A DNA stretch of 64,000 nt. Source: Anaspis maculata (lineage: Eukaryota; Arthropoda; Insecta; Coleoptera; Scraptiidae). Below, one piece after another: positions 1 to 12,191 of the stretch. The stretch is from positions 61,377,416 through 61,441,415 of the forward strand of contig OX421966.1 in NCBI GenBank assembly GCA_949128115.1, read 5' to 3'. Position 1 is the first letter of the stretch; the number at the start of each line of letters is the position of its first letter. The notes under the pieces were generated by a model. The model was not told the origin of the DNA. It ran no database searches and was given only the letters and a program-made list of their open reading frames with translations. The position numbers and the translations under genes are program-made.

Positions 1-442
1 TGTTTTTTTTTATTGTTTTGTAATTCTGTCTGTTTGTGTTTTTTTCTTTGTTTGCATTAAAGTTTTTGATTGTTGTTGTGAATTTTATTTCTGACTGTCG
101 CTTGCTGCTTTCCTAATCCAAGAGTTATTGTTTTAATGCAGCCTTCATCGGAAGGCTGCCGTCTTTATGTGTACCGCGCTAACAATGTAGGTACAGTACC
201 TATTTATTTTTATCCTATAATAAGTATACCTTTACTTGCTCAACGTTTTTCTAATTAAGAATAAGTTAATTCAAACTGATTGTAGTCATATTTATTTCTT
301 TATAAACTGAAACATTGTTTCGAATAGCTTAGCAGCTAGGTACTCATGTGAAATGAAGAATAGAGTTCTGGATTCTGGATTCATTGGGGAGAATTAGTTC
401 CATCCACGCTAAATAATAGAATACCTAGGTATAATCAATTTT
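1..442. other. AT-rich sequence, no gene seen
   Basis: The sequence is T-rich at the far left and AT-rich throughout. I see no convincing coding frame, RNA gene or repeat in it. It ends where the left arm of the first foldback element starts. Confidence 0.5.
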
Positions 443-1350
443 ACAGCTTTCTGCATTAGAGCAAGCTATGGTAAAAATTGGTGGCGTTGGTACGAATGAC
501 ACGTTGACGACTTATTCACTAATAAGCTAGCTAGCTGTCTTCATGTGCAATTTTCAATGTGTCTCAGGAAGTCATGTACGCGAATGTGAAAATTTTCGAG
601 AATATGCGAGGAATTGTTAGTTTCCTTTGAGTGATTTGCAGTGTGGACGATAAGGAACATTGTCTCCACTAGTTGGTGGGTCTTCGCCAAAGCTATTAGG
701 TTTTTGCCGGCCACTGAGAAAATCATGCCGAAAGTCCGTGATGCCGTGAAGAAATAGAATGTAAAATGGAAAAACTCACTGCCTAAGAGGAAACTTACTC
801 TTTAGATGAACAATATGGATAGTAGGACAATCATTTATGGAACAGAACTGTACGGAGACGAGACCATTTGGGCGTGAGTAGGTAGGTACACTGTGTTGTC
901 TGCCAGCGTGTGTCTTTATACCTTGCTTGCTGTTGCAGTGAGTTTAATAGGTGGAGCTAGAGTAGGCACCTAGTACTCACTACTCCAGTGATGTGCATCA
1001 GAAGATGTGGCCATTTGGGCGGTGGGCCTTTTCATCCTAGTAGTATTCTGCCGATCTTGGACATCATTCCTTAGTAGCCGCCAAAAACCCAACAACCTTG
1101 GCGGAGACCTACCAACCAGTGAAGACAATGTTCCTTATCGTCCACCCTGCAAAGCACTCCGAAGAAGCTCGCGATTCCTGGCGTATGCTCAAAAATTTCT
1201 GCTTCCGCGTACATGATACCTCGGCACGGTCACAAGGTGTCACATTGAAAATTGCACGTGTGAACAACTGGCTGGCGTCCCCTTGTCATCGTATCATTTG
1301 TACCAACACAACACAATTTTTCCATAGCTTGCTCCAATGCAGAAAGCCGT
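443..1350. repeat. Foldback element F1 (long imperfect palindrome)
   Basis: The left arm (about 443-735) reappears as its reverse complement at about 1060-1350. The outer ends are clear: AGCTTTCTGCA near 444 pairs with TGCAGAAAGC near 1348, and GCAAGCTATGG pairs with CCATAGCTTGC. Mirror-image open frames on opposite strands (541-726 minus and 1098-1352 plus) share the peptide stretch TMFLIVH. This comes from the palindrome and is not evidence of a gene. The spacer of about 320 bp is not palindromic. The ends are not of the CAGGGTG type, so this is a separate family. Confidence 0.85.
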
Positions 1351-3486
1351 GAAATTGCTTATATCATACTAAAGTTGTAATTTTTATCTGGGATGTAATT
1401 ATTTTCGACTGAGGCACAAAACAAAAAGCAAATGACAATGTGAGCGAACAAGATTACTTTTGTTCACGAATACTGCTGTGAATTTTGAATACTGGAGCGA
1501 ATGCGTTGTTAGATCGCTCCGCTATAGCAACGGCGACAACTTGCACCGAGCACCTGTATCTGGCCGCAAAGCAGGCAGCTTAGTCGCCGGTCAGCAAAGC
1601 CGCAAGCCATTACTTTTCCAAACCCATCTACACGCAGTAGTATTCAGTATTTAAAACAGTAATTAAGCTTAATCGATTTGAGTCAAACCTAATTGATTCA
1701 GGCTTAATTAATTTTAACTGCCTATTTTCAATCCTTGTCGCTGAACGCCAGCAGAACGACGAGTAAAGCAATATACCGCTATTTTGAGACGATCTGGAGT
1801 TAAATGACAATAACATCTAAATGCTTTAGGCTAACAATTCGCTTGATATGATCAATAACAAATTAACAAGTAGTGGGTATACGTATACTTTGACTTTAAC
1901 CAAAACAGAAATTCCCTGGAGTCTCAACTTTTGCGTATATTCTGTTTCTGTGCTTTTTGTTTGTTTGCAAACCTCCCAATTAAACAAAGCAGAAGTTAGC
2001 TGACGTCGAGGCTGACGTGTGGACATGTGAAACCTCGGTGTGAAATTTATACGAATCAACGCTAATTTCACCCGATAATTTTCCCCAAATTAAAAAATAG
2101 CTTCATAGAAGTGTAGATTTTTAGGTAAGTGCTAATGGAATCTGATAATTCGGTCGAATAAGTACCTAACGCCGCATACACCAGATATAAATCAAATGAA
2201 CACTAATGTGCACTTGCATGTACATTGTATAGAGTACTTCTTTTCCATCATAATGCACACTTACTTTTATTCAAATCGATTGCTGAAGCGAAAACGAAAG
2301 GATTTTTTTAATCTTTTTTACGTCTCTGTGCTTTCACTTTTGATTCAAATTAACCATATTTGTATTATTATATCAGTTGGTATACTATACTTATATCTGC
2401 TGAGTTACGTTGAAATTTTGCTCATCACCGACATCGACATAATTTCGTTAGCCCCCGCGACAAAATCAATGGGGGTCGATGTCTGTTGTAAGTGCCATCA
2501 CCCATACATATTTGATTGCTTGGTTGACTGCGTGATTCGCTGTTTTATTCAAGGGAATGAGCGACATCACCCCGATTTCTCGACTGGAAGTTACTCAATG
2601 CAACTTTAATAGCATTACGTATTCAATAAAAAGCATCATTCCTTGCCGTGTGATATGCTGAATACTTTAAAGCTTTTAGAGCATAAACTATACAGAACGG
2701 CGTAAGCGACAAAAACAGCGAAATGGAAATTTTAGTGCTTGAGCAACTATCGTTGGGGTATCTTGCAATAAGGCGATTTGCTTTTGAGTATGTAGAGGGC
2801 GGTTACGTTGCTATTATGCCAAAATGTCGATAGGTGAATAACGTCATATATCAAGTGTACCTGTCAACTGTCAACTGTCATAATGCCGAAGTCCAGCCTG
2901 ATTAGCTTGCCTATTTATACACGTGTCAGTTCAACACCTTTTCAGGCTGTAGTTCCTTTCAGACGCCACAACCGTGGCCTTCAAACATACCTATAGATGT
3001 CTCCAGAAAATTTTGGAGTTTTGTCCAAGTTATCTCAGAAAAATTTTTTTTTACAATATTGTTATTTTTTCATGAATCTCAGAAATAAATGTCGCTTATG
3101 TCAGAACTCAGGACGGGTTTCAATAAAACCGCTTTGGCAGGAGCACTTTGCGGTCAAAAGAATTTTATTGCCAGGTCAGTTTTCAGTTTTTTTACTGCAA
3201 TTATGATCAATCCTGTTTGAGTATGTTTTCATTGAGGTTTTTATTTATTTGACTGAATAGTTTAAAGTCAAAGCCGGTAAGAAATTGTTGTTTGGTGGAG
3301 CACAGCCTGTTCAAACACGGATATGAATTGGTTATTCCGTAATTTGGTGTGTGTGTACATGATGTTTTTTCCAAGTAGATTAAAGTTATCTACTGAAATA
3401 ACTTGTATTCCGTAATTCTCATACAATTTGAAAAAATTAAATCAACATGAAAAACTAAGGCCTGCAATAATTGGTGAAAAATGTAT
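1351..3486. other. AT-rich sequence without recognised genes
   Basis: About 2.1 kb with only short open frames. The longest (2196-2609, plus, 137 codons) is hydrophobic and AT-driven, with no family motif. A small tandem GTCAACT duplication lies near 2867-2880. There is no other recognisable feature. Confidence 0.4.
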
Positions 3487-4952
3487 AGTGGGAGCGGTAC
3501 GCAAAATGATACTGTATTTTAGAGTAGAGTAACGAGATTTTGCATGGGCGTACCTTATACCAAAACAAGCGATTTGATCCGCAGCACTCCATATTTTGTC
3601 CCTTAGGGGGCCCATGGGGGCCCTCCAAATTTTCAAGATGGAAGAACTTTCACAAAACGATCATTGAGTATCGTCATGTGTGCCATAAAAGAAGCTTACG
3701 GGTCTATTGAAAATGTTTTCATCAATGGTCGTCGTGTCCGTTCCATTCCTCACACTTGAAAAAAATATTCTTTTGCAAAGGTCAAAAAAATCGTTTTTCT
3801 TTTTTTTTCTTTTATAATAAATTGATATGATTTGTTGCGTTCCCAACTGAATTGCATTCCATTAGCCTAATTATGAAGAAAAATTTCTTGCAGTGGTATT
3901 TTCCAAAAAAGTGGTGACGTCTTCAGTACACCTTTTCCAAAAGCATTTCTTTCTATGTCTCCACTGGATATCACTCGTAATTTTTGCAGGAATAGACACC
4001 TCGAACTCTTTCTTTGGTGATTTTGACGCTACATGACTCTTAAACACTCAAGGAAGCCCAAAAGAATTTTTTTCTGCTGGGCCGTCCTACTTGCGGAATT
4101 TCGATTTTATAGTAGGAGAGACGCGAACCAATATTCAATCTAGGCTTCAGGCGCAGGCAGTTTGGTTTCAGTGGAAAATATACTTCCATGCCGTGTTTTA
4201 TTGCAGTACTACAAAACGCAGAGTCGTTTGGTATGAGTAGGTATATTTTCCGCTGAAACCAAATCGCCTGACTTAGATCAAATTTATCTGACCGTCTCCC
4301 CTACTGAAAAATCAACATTCCAAAAATTTGACGGCCCAGCAGAAAAAAATTCTATTTGGGCTTTCTTGAACGTTTTTGAGTCATGTAGCGTAGAAATCAT
4401 CAATAAACGAGTTCGAGGTCTCTATTCCTGCAAAAATTTTGAGTAATATCCAGTGCAGACATAGAAAGAAATGCTCCTGGAAAAGGTGTACCTACTGAAG
4501 AGGTCACCACTTCTTTGGAAAATACCACTGCAAGAAATTTTTCTTCATAATCAGGCTTACGGAATGCGATTTAGTTGGGAACGCAACAAATCATATCAAT
4601 TTATCTTTTCCTTGCATATAAGAAAAAATAAAAACAGTTTTTTTGACCTCTGCCAAATAATTTATTTTTCAAGTGTGAGGAATGAAACGGACACGACGAT
4701 AATTGATGAAAACATTTTCAATAGACCCCTAGGCTTCTTTTATGGCACACATGACGATACCCAATGATCATTTTGTGAAAGTTCTTGCATCTTGAAAATT
4801 TGGAGGGTCTCCATGGGCCCCCTAAGGGACGAAATATGGAGTGCTGCGGGTCAAATCGCTTGTTTTGGTATAAGGTACGCCCATGCATAATCTCGTTACT
4901 CTACTCCAAAATGCAGTATCGATGTTGTTTTGGCTGTGTACCGCTTCCACTA
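3487..4952. repeat. Foldback element F2, about 1.47 kb
   Basis: The left half from 3487 is mirrored by the right half ending near 4952. Examples are TAGAGTAGAGTAACGAGAT (3530-3549 region) against ATCTCGTTACTCTACTCC (4890-4907 region), and CACAAAACGATCATTGAGTA against its partner near 4760. The centre is about 4220, where TTTGGTTTCAGTGGAAAATATA and TATATTTTCCGCTGAAACCAAA flank a short loop. The two arms carry mirror-image frames ending in GTHDDTQ (3661-3846 minus, 4471-4767 plus). The frame may be chance or the remnant of an ancestral coding segment. The ends are not CAGGGTG. Confidence 0.87.
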
Positions 4953-4984
4953 GTGAGCAGAAGCCCATTAGCGACATAGATTCC

Positions 4985-5440
4985 TAGAGTCTCAGAGGAG
5001 AACTAACTATTTCAGGGAAACTCTGAGGAACTCCGAGGAATTCTGGGAAAAACCAGATAAAACCCGAGAGAAAACTTCAAGAAATTTAGTAGAGGAACTC
5101 CGGGGAGAATAGTGGCAAAAGAGACCTATTTTGTACAAGTTAATACTCGTATACTAAGTTAGAAGACCTTCAGGAAACTATTCAAATCGAATAGCAAATA
5201 TTACAGGGGAGCTCTGGATTAACTCTAAGAAATTCTGGAAAAACCTGGAAGAACTCTTGAGCAATCTAGCGAGGGAGCTCTCAGGAATTCAGTCGCAAAA
5301 AAAACATGTTGTCTACAAGTAAGAGGAACTCTGTAGCTAAATATTGCAGAATGAACAGAAATCTGGCGAACTCCGAGAAATTCTCGGGAAAACATAGGAA
5401 TTCCTGTGCAATTCTACAGAAGAACTAGGAAAAATTCAGA
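4985..5440. repeat. Degenerate tandem repeat, GGAACTCYGA-like 10-bp phrasing
   Basis: The sequence consists of loosely repeated words such as GAGGAACTCC, GAGGAATTCT and GGGAAAAACC, spaced about 10 bp apart. A larger unit of about 190 bp, containing a CAGGGGAGCTCTGG-type start and a TTGTNTACAAGTAA-type end, occurs near 5013-5143 and again near 5203-5322. A third partial unit follows from about 5343. No coding potential was seen. Confidence 0.6.
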
Positions 5441-5921
5441 TAAAAAAAAGTTTTGAACCAGTTTCTTCAGCAGTTTACTCCTTGAATAAAAAATCAAAAA
5501 CACGATCATTTTTGAAGATACAAATTTTGACCAAAATTCATCAAAATTTGTGAAAAAGCTAATTCAAACGAATGAATCAAAACTACCTAAGTCATCAGAT
5601 CAGGTTACAGCAGAGTTGGAGTGAACGAATTAGGTCAAGAATCACCTCTTACAACTTCTGACGATCCTACGAGCGACTCAAGCCCAATTTATAGATGAAC
5701 GCAAGACGTAACGCAAGCGCAACGTAAGAGGATGAGCCAATCACTCGCGACCAAGGCGGAGAAGCCAGGGTTGAATTCCGCCAGCGATTGGTTCATTGTT
5801 TTTTCAAGTTACGCTTACGCCCCAGTCAATCTATATTGAGGCTGTTTTAACAAGTGTTTTATAATGCCTCGGTGCATAGAACATCGTATATCGATTATGA
5901 CTCCTTTGGGGTTAAGCATCA
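5441..5921. other. Non-coding stretch
   Basis: AT-rich sequence becoming more balanced towards 5700-5830. No gene, hairpin or tandem array was recognised. Confidence 0.4.
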
Positions 5922-6099
5922 CTCGGTGCTCCGCACCTCGACTGCTGACCGGAAATAGCTTCTTTCTACGATACATGAAAATGGGCTTGGATTAACAGCG
6001 GGTAATGGTGTTTTCCATTCTATAAACCTCGGTGCTTCGCACCTCGTGCGTCCTTCATAGCCTCTATTAGCTCTGTATCCCTCGGTGCTTCGCACCTCG
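5922..6099. repeat. Three copies of a 19-bp GC-rich hairpin motif
   Basis: CTCGGTGCTTCGCACCTCG occurs at 6028-6046 and 6081-6099, and with one change at 5922-5940. Each copy can form a GGTGC/GCACC stem with a three-base loop. The start-to-start spacings are 106 and 53 bp. The words stand out against AT-rich surroundings. A related GGTGCGAAGC word appears near 6235. Their function is unknown. Confidence 0.8.
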
Positions 6100-6810
6100 G
6101 CTGCGCACCGCAATAAGCTTGTTCCCGTCTATATCCAATGCGAACCATAAATAGGAGCGAACAGTTCCTATGTTCCTAAATCAATTCTTAATTTAGGCAG
6201 GTTGTGGCTTAGCCTCGGGCTTAGCTGAATTCAGCGGTGCGAAGCTGCATTTAACATAGTAGTAAATACCATCGCGGTCAAAATAAGTAGCCCCCCCTTG
6301 GAAGCTCTTCTATTATGATAAACTCAACAAGAAAAAGCTTTCCTTGGACTTTTTTTTTGTAGTTTTCGATCAATGTCAAACACAATTTTCCAATTCATTC
6401 CAGGTATAGGGTGTCGAAGTTTTTTGTACGTTATGAGGACATGACGAAACGGCCTTGAATGAGACATTGTGTTGATATCGGACAAAAAACTCGGGAATGG
6501 CAACCTTTTGATTGCCGGGGCGGTATTTCAGGGGAAGGAGAAATGTCACAAGTATAAGTTGACGCCACCTTTTCCCGCGACGAAGGTAGTAGCTAATAAA
6601 AACAAGTGCGGAGCACGATGCGGGGGGAAGCCACTTGATATTTCAATTATTTACTGTCAGAAAAATAGTTTAAAATGGGATTTTCAAGTTTTAGTACTTA
6701 GTGGAAGAGCTAGTATGTATTATTCAACCACGGTTGAGAATACTGGCGGAGCCGCTTTGATACTCAGCGGCGCTTAAGAATAATTTGATCTGGCGCCTCA
6801 GCTGTAATAA
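6100..6810. other. Non-coding stretch
   Basis: A plus-strand open frame of 102 codons (6469-6777) runs through this stretch but shows no recognised motif, and I do not call it a gene. Nothing else is seen before the hairpin at 6811. Confidence 0.35.
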
Positions 6811-6918
6811 AGGCTGTCTGATTTCTACATAATTTTAGTGGGCTGCGATTCAAGCCGTCATCGGCCGATGGCGACCAGAAACACAGCCCACTCGAATCAG
6901 GTAGAAATCAGACAGCCT
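6811..6918. mobile_element. Short hairpin element (MITE-like), 108 bp
   Basis: The ends are perfect 18-bp inverted repeats, AGGCTGTCTGATTTCTAC at 6811-6828 and its complement at 6901-6918. A second inner pair, GTGGGCTG and CAGCCCAC, continues the stem. The centre holds TCATCGGCCGATGGCGA, itself a palindrome. No transposase is encoded. A target duplication is not clear. Confidence 0.75.
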
Positions 6919-6944
6919 ATAGTAAGGTCCTCAACATTCACATA

Positions 6945-7749
6945 CAGGGTGCTTATTTTCAAACTTCCCATCCCAGATTTCTCGCCACCAAAAATGTTTC
7001 CAGGAAAACACCAAAACAGGTCGATTATTGTTTCGAGGGGGACATCTGGGACACGTATTGCCGAATTTTCATCCTCAATCCCTTCGCCTTCATCCTACAC
7101 TACTTTAAAATTTCAGGTAGCATTACCTATCCTGTGATACATCAAACTGAAGGTAATAAAGTTCTCTTTTTGTGAAACATGTTTCAAATTTTTTCAAGCC
7201 ACCGGTCAATCCTCCTGCAGACTCTTTCATTGTTAATTAAAGGAAAGTTTACCCCTGGTCATTTCCGATTCTTGAGAAACAAATTTTGGAGCAAAAGCAG
7301 GCCGACTTCAATTTCGGGGATTCAAGGGAACATTCAAGACACGTATTGGCCAATTTTCATTTTAAACCCCTTCACCTCCAATAAAGATAATTTTTCAAAA
7401 GGGCTAGCTGGTTTCGAAAATTTGGAACAATTTTTTATGGACTTGAAAATTTCTGTAGAACTGACTACAGTCGTGCTATTTGAAATTTTACAGCGTGGTA
7501 GGGAGGGAGCGAAGGAGTTGAGAATAAAAAAATCGACCTCTTCTTGCTGGAAAACCAATTTTTCAAAAACTGGGAGTTGATGGGAGAAAAATTCCCTTTA
7601 AATTAAGAATGAGTGAATTTTGAGAGAGGCTGGAAGGTGGTTTGAAAATTTTCAAAACATGTTTGAGGCCATAAGTACGTCCTAGATGTCTCCCTCGAGA
7701 TAAAAAAAAAAATTGGAGGCGAGAAATCTGGGGAATCTGGAGAAACCTG
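6945..7749. mobile_element. Foldback family A, copy 1
   Basis: It starts TA-CAGGGTG (6943-6951) and ends in a decayed CCTG-TA (7746-7751). The left arm word CCCAGATTTCTCGCC is mirrored by GGCGAGAAATCTGGG near 7720-7735. Within the left arm, a subunit of about 300 bp containing CAGGTCGATT, GACACGTATTG, AATTTTCAT and CCCTTCGCC is present twice in direct order, once intact and once more diverged. Related copies lie at 13766-14670 and 30289-31291, so this is a dispersed family. No protein is encoded. Confidence 0.82.
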
Positions 7750-8879
7750 TATAATATATTAGAGTTATAGTTCTTTCGTTATCATATCTATGCTACCTAC
7801 CAATGCTTCACCTCACCTGTAAATAAAACTCGTCAACTTTATCAAGTTTGACGGGGTTCTCTGACCAACCAAACCGCTTATAATGTTGGTTTGAACTAAA
7901 CAAAGCAATTAAAAATACAGAAATAAAAATAATTGCCGGAAAATACTCGCACTTTTGGTAAAATCGTAGTAACACAGCAGCGGCAAACCCCCCATTGACT
8001 CATTTCGCCATGTTGATATTATTGGGCTCACTTTTGAAATTACGTGTTATCTAGAGACGCCAGTAAACATCCAATTAGAAGAATCGTGCGTTGCAAATTC
8101 CCTTGCCGGAGATAAGCCCGCGTACCGTTTACTTAGTTAACTAAATATTTCCTATTTGCTTTTGTTCTCCTATACAACCAACACCTGATGGTTTTGCACA
8201 GATTGTTTCTTTGCGGGAAACCGTACATCTAGGTACCTGATGTAGAGTCACAGATGATCGGTGCAGAGTGGAAAACTCTTCAAATCGATATAAATAATAT
8301 GTAAATATTGACTCGTATCCTTAGAGTTGAAAGCGTGGTGTTTTTTTTGGAAAACTATCAGTTTGCTGTTACAGTAACACCGAAAGTAACACGAAATGCT
8401 CATCAGCAGTAAGTAGGTACATAATGGTATAATGGTCAATTTCACGGATGATTTAGCATTACTCAGGTACCTACCTCTAGCAGGAAATTATTATTATTAT
8501 CCATTGCCTTGAGTTGGGAAAACTCTAGAAGAACCGCATGTCCGATTTTGGAAATTCTTGCACCAAGCAGTTTTTTCTTCTTCTTTTCGATGTTGAAGAG
8601 ATTTGGGAGATTTTTCAGTTCTTTTAAAATAATTTCTTCACGAATATGTCGGAATTCCCTTTAAATTGGTAATAAACCAACATCGAAATCTAAAAAACCA
8701 AAAAGTAATGCGATTTTTTTTCTAAATATGTTTGACTGCGAGTCGGTTCATAATAAGCCGGAAATTCTTCTGCAAGTCTTTGAGATTGTTCAATTGTCAA
8801 TTGTGATTTTCCAAAAATTGCAGGAAAAAAGTTGGAAAAAATCGAGAATGCAGAATTGTGTCCTCTATCCGATAGTATA
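7750..8879. other. AT-rich non-coding stretch
   Basis: Short open frames only, mirror or AT-driven. A word like CCGATTTTGGAAATT near 8542 resembles part of the dispersed family D described at 8880-9070. Nothing else is supported. Confidence 0.4.
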
Positions 8880-9070
8880 CTCCAACAAAAACCAGCTTCA
8901 TAGTTTTGAGCTCCATCATTCAAGTCAGGTCTCGATATACTATAAGCTGAATTTGAATTTTTTTACTGGAAAAATTTTCAGTAACCAATTACCTACTCTG
9001 AAAATTTTCAGTTTTTCCATCAGGACGGAAAACTCGAAAACGCTGGTCCGATTTCGGAAATTTTTCTTCT
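8880..9070 (-). repeat. Dispersed repeat family D, copy 1
   Basis: Read on the minus strand, this gives an ATCGGACCAGCG word, then TTTTCCGTCC, then TATCGAGACCTGACTTGAATGATGG. The same words occur in the same order on the plus strand near 19765-19975. A third copy near 62455-62590 shares the ACCGGACTTGAATGATG end. The copies are diverged and no end repeats were identified. Confidence 0.6.
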
Positions 9071-9076
9071 TTTCTA

Positions 9077-10042
9077 CAGGGTGATTTATGTGTTCAACCG
9101 AAAAGTTCGATTGGCCATATCTCAGGAATACATCAATAGAAACTATTGAAATTTTGCTAGAACCAAGAGCCTTTGTAGCGCTCTATTCACTTATAAAATA
9201 AATACAGGACCGTACTCAAAATTTTGTTTTTCGAGTTTCTGTTGAAAAACTCATCCTGTATACATTGTTTTCGAAATTACATATAAAATGCTATAAAATG
9301 CGATTCCTAAATTGTTTGGCACTAATTTAGCTAATCCGAAACAAAATTATTACCAGAAATTTTCCAGGAATATTTTTTTAAATTTCAATTTAAATCAGTG
9401 AAACGCTATTCCAGATGGTCAAACAAAGTCACTATTTCAATTGAGGTGCTCTAACCAACCAAAACTAGTTCCAGGAGAATTTTCTGGGAAAATGAATTTG
9501 GTATCTCAGATTCCTACCCAAATTCATGTTTCCAGAAAGTCTCCTGAAACTATCCTCAGTTTGGCAGAACATCAAAATTGAAATTGTGACTTTGTTTGAC
9601 CACCTGGAATAGTGTTTGAGTGATTTGAATCAAATTTTCAAAAATATCCATGAAAAATCTCTGTTAATAATTTTTCTCGGATCAGCTAAATTAGTGCCAA
9701 GCAATTTGGGAATCACATTTTGTAGCATTTTTTATGTAGTTCCCGAATATGACATCAGGTTTTGGAAAAAAATTCATACAGGTGACTTTTTCAACAGAAA
9801 CTCGAAAAACTAAATTTTGGGTATGGTCCTGTATTTATTTTATGAGTGAATATAGCGCTACACAGGCTCTTGGTTCTTGAATATACCTGCAAAATTTCAA
9901 TTGATTCTATTAATGTATTCCTGAGATATGGCCAATCAAACTTTTCGGTCGAACACATAAAACCCTATATATCGGAAATTGATTTACCTCGAGAAAGTAC
10001 ATCTACCCTTAAACTATGTCGGTTACTTTGTGGGGCACCCTG
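9077..10042. mobile_element. CAGGGTG foldback F4, 966 bp, TA-flanked
   Basis: CAGGGTG at 9077-9083 is preceded by TA, and CACCCTG at 10036-10042 is followed by TA. The arms pair over most of their length: GGCCATATCTCAGGAATACAT near 9112 against ATGTATTCCTGAGATATGGCC near 9910; AAAATAAATACAGGACC near 9195 against GGTCCTGTATTTATTTTAT near 9825; and TGCCAAGCAATTTGGGAATC near 9697 against GATTCCTAAATTGTTTGGCA near 9302. It encodes no protein, so mobilisation would need a transposase supplied in trans. Confidence 0.9.
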
Positions 10043-10196
10043 TATAGTTCAAAAACAGCTCGAGAAAAACTAAATATTTCAAGGGGAAGGGACTGGAAAT
10101 CTCAATTCCGGCAACGAGTCGTTCACTGAAATGAGTTTTTCGGTTTTTCTAAATCATGAAAATATTATTTTTGTCTCGATTTTAGTACATTACATA

Positions 10197-10865
10197 CAGG
10201 GTGATTCAAAAGTGTCGAAACATCTTGACGGTGCGTAATATGGGGGTGTAGTAGAGTGCTGGAAAGTTGTTAGAAAAATTCTATGTCTTTTAGTTTCGAA
10301 GTTATGAAGGGACAAAAGTTGGTACTTCTATTGCTTCTATTTCCGTTGTTTCAAAAGATTTTCGTCAACTGTTTATGGAAAAATAATGAGTACAAAAAAT
10401 CAACATCTGGACCTGTATTTAATTTCTGTTTTCTATACAGTGTGGATCATCAACTACAAAAATTTAGTTTTCCTAAAAAACCAGAAACAAAAGAATTCTA
10501 TCAAAATAGATTGTGTTATTATAGTTTTATTGTGCTATGCATAGGTTATGGGACCAATGTGGCTGTTTGCAGGCACTTTTAGAGAAAAATAATTTTTATG
10601 ATTCATGACTCACCCTGTATACAAAACAGAAATTCTTTGCAGATTCAGAGATTGATTTTCCATAGTCATGGTTTTTCCATAAACAGTTCACTAAAATCTA
10701 TTGAAACAACGAAAATAGAAGCGATCGAAGGACCAACTTTTGTCCCTCCATAACTTCAAAATTAGAAGACACAGAATTTTTCCAATAACATTTCAGCCTC
10801 GATTCCAGCACTATACTACCATATTATGTACATTCAAGGTGGTCCGACACTTTTTAATCACCCCG
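10197..10865. mobile_element. CAGGGTG foldback F5, 669 bp, TA-flanked
   Basis: CAGGGTG at 10197-10203 follows TA. The right end is the one-base variant CACCCCG at 10859-10865, followed by TA. Arm pairs include GAAGGGACAAAAGTTGG near 10305 with CCAACTTTTGTCCCTCC near 10731, and TGTTTATGGAAAAA near 10371 with TTTTTCCATAAACAG near 10673. An internal CACCCTG-TA at 10611-10617 marks another end buried near the loop. Confidence 0.9.
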
Positions 10866-10870
10866 TATAT

Positions 10871-11079
10871 CACATACACTTTCTATTTCCAGTAGAATGA
10901 CCTTTTGGAGCAAAAATAAAGTGACAATAAGCTGGGGGGCTACGACTACGGCTGATGGCACCTGCAAAGTTTTGGAGCTAAACTATCAGCGGCCATCGGC
11001 CGTATTCTTCCAGCGCTTCAGCTTGTCACTTTATTTTTGCTCCAAAAAATCATTCTACTGAAATCAGAGAGTGTATGTA
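10871..11079. mobile_element. Hairpin element (MITE-like), 209 bp
   Basis: The inverted arms are about 65 bp. AGTAGAATGA and TTTTGGAGCAAAAATAAAGTGACAA (10891-10930 region) are mirrored by TTGTCACTTTATTTTTGCTCCAAAA and TCATTCTACT (11023-11059 region). It directly abuts foldback F5. The loop contains a GGCCATCGGCCGT word similar to the loop of the hairpin at 6811-6918. Confidence 0.85.
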
Positions 11080-12191
11080 TAAATCACATTTTTCTTGAAT
11101 TTTAATTTTCGCTTGAAATCAGCTTTTTTTGACGAGGTTTTTGAGGTGTCTTTGAACAGAGTTTTGAACCTTCAAACTCAAATATGTCCGAAACAATTTT
11201 CTTTCATCAAAGTTGTCGTATGCCAGTTTCTTCCCAAAAGTGAATGTAAATTTCAAAAAGTCGGATGAACTTTCCAAAATATCCAGTGGCGTAAACAAAA
11301 ACGGAGGTGAAAGGGCGAGCTCTCCCCAATATCCACGCCACTGGATTATTTTGATACAATTTGTCACTCATAGTTCATAGGTATATGTATCTGACAACTA
11401 TCTGTGAAGTTTGGACTAAATCATTTTTTAAATTAAAATTGGTGATGACGACCCATATCTCCGTTACTATGCGTTTCTGAAATATGTATATTTTTTTGAG
11501 GAGTATTCTATTCTCGATTCTATCATTTTTTGAATCTCTGTCGATTGTGAAATTGTTTCGACTAGGGTTTCTACTAAAACCTGGACCGCCGCTCGTGTAT
11601 GTTATAGGAAAGAGAATGACAATTGTATGTGCGGTCAATTTTTGTCTTGCTTATCAAGTTTTCAAACCTGTTTCATAAAACAGGTTAAATGCAGCAAAAA
11701 AATATGGACAGAGACAGTTGAAGTAGGTACCCAAAACTAGAAATAAGGTTATGGGGTCCTGGAGGCCTCAAAGGAAGGGTGATTATTTCGATGTGCCAAC
11801 GGCAAATTTCATATTCAGTGTGATTCATATGCCCCAGAATGTCTTGTTTATACCAAATGTTGTAAGAAAAATGCCCTTCGAATATCACTTTATTCACTTT
11901 TTAGGAATCTAGCATTCTAGGTCTAGCCTAGTTTATAAGTGTAGTATTTCTTTGGTTTTTGTTCATTTCAATTATTATTTCAAGGTGCATTATTGACAAA
12001 GCAACTCTGTTTCACATGTATAAGTCGAGATATGAGTATAAGAAATTCAGATCGAAACCGAAGGCTAGCCAGAAGCACTGTAGCAGTCTAATTCATACTT
12101 ATTTGAAAAGAATCGGATCAATCACGAAGACTCGTTAATTAGCTAATAACCATACAAATAAGAGCCTTCGCCAGGCCAAAATCAGCTTTGT
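11080..12191. other. Non-coding stretch, possible intron
   Basis: AT-rich with short frames only. If the exon at 12.2-12.9 kb splices at its GTACGTAA donor, this stretch would lie inside the following intron on the minus strand. No acceptor or second exon was identified. Confidence 0.3.

Noticed and set aside
541..1352. Pair of opposite-strand frames sharing TMFLIVH, considered as a duplicated small gene
   Set aside because: The similarity follows from the palindrome itself. The frames differ in length and start, and carry no known motif.
2196..2609. 137-codon plus-strand open frame rich in hydrophobic residues
   Set aside because: AT-rich sequence naturally gives Ile/Leu/Tyr-rich frames. 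No domain, splice context or homologous pattern was recognised.
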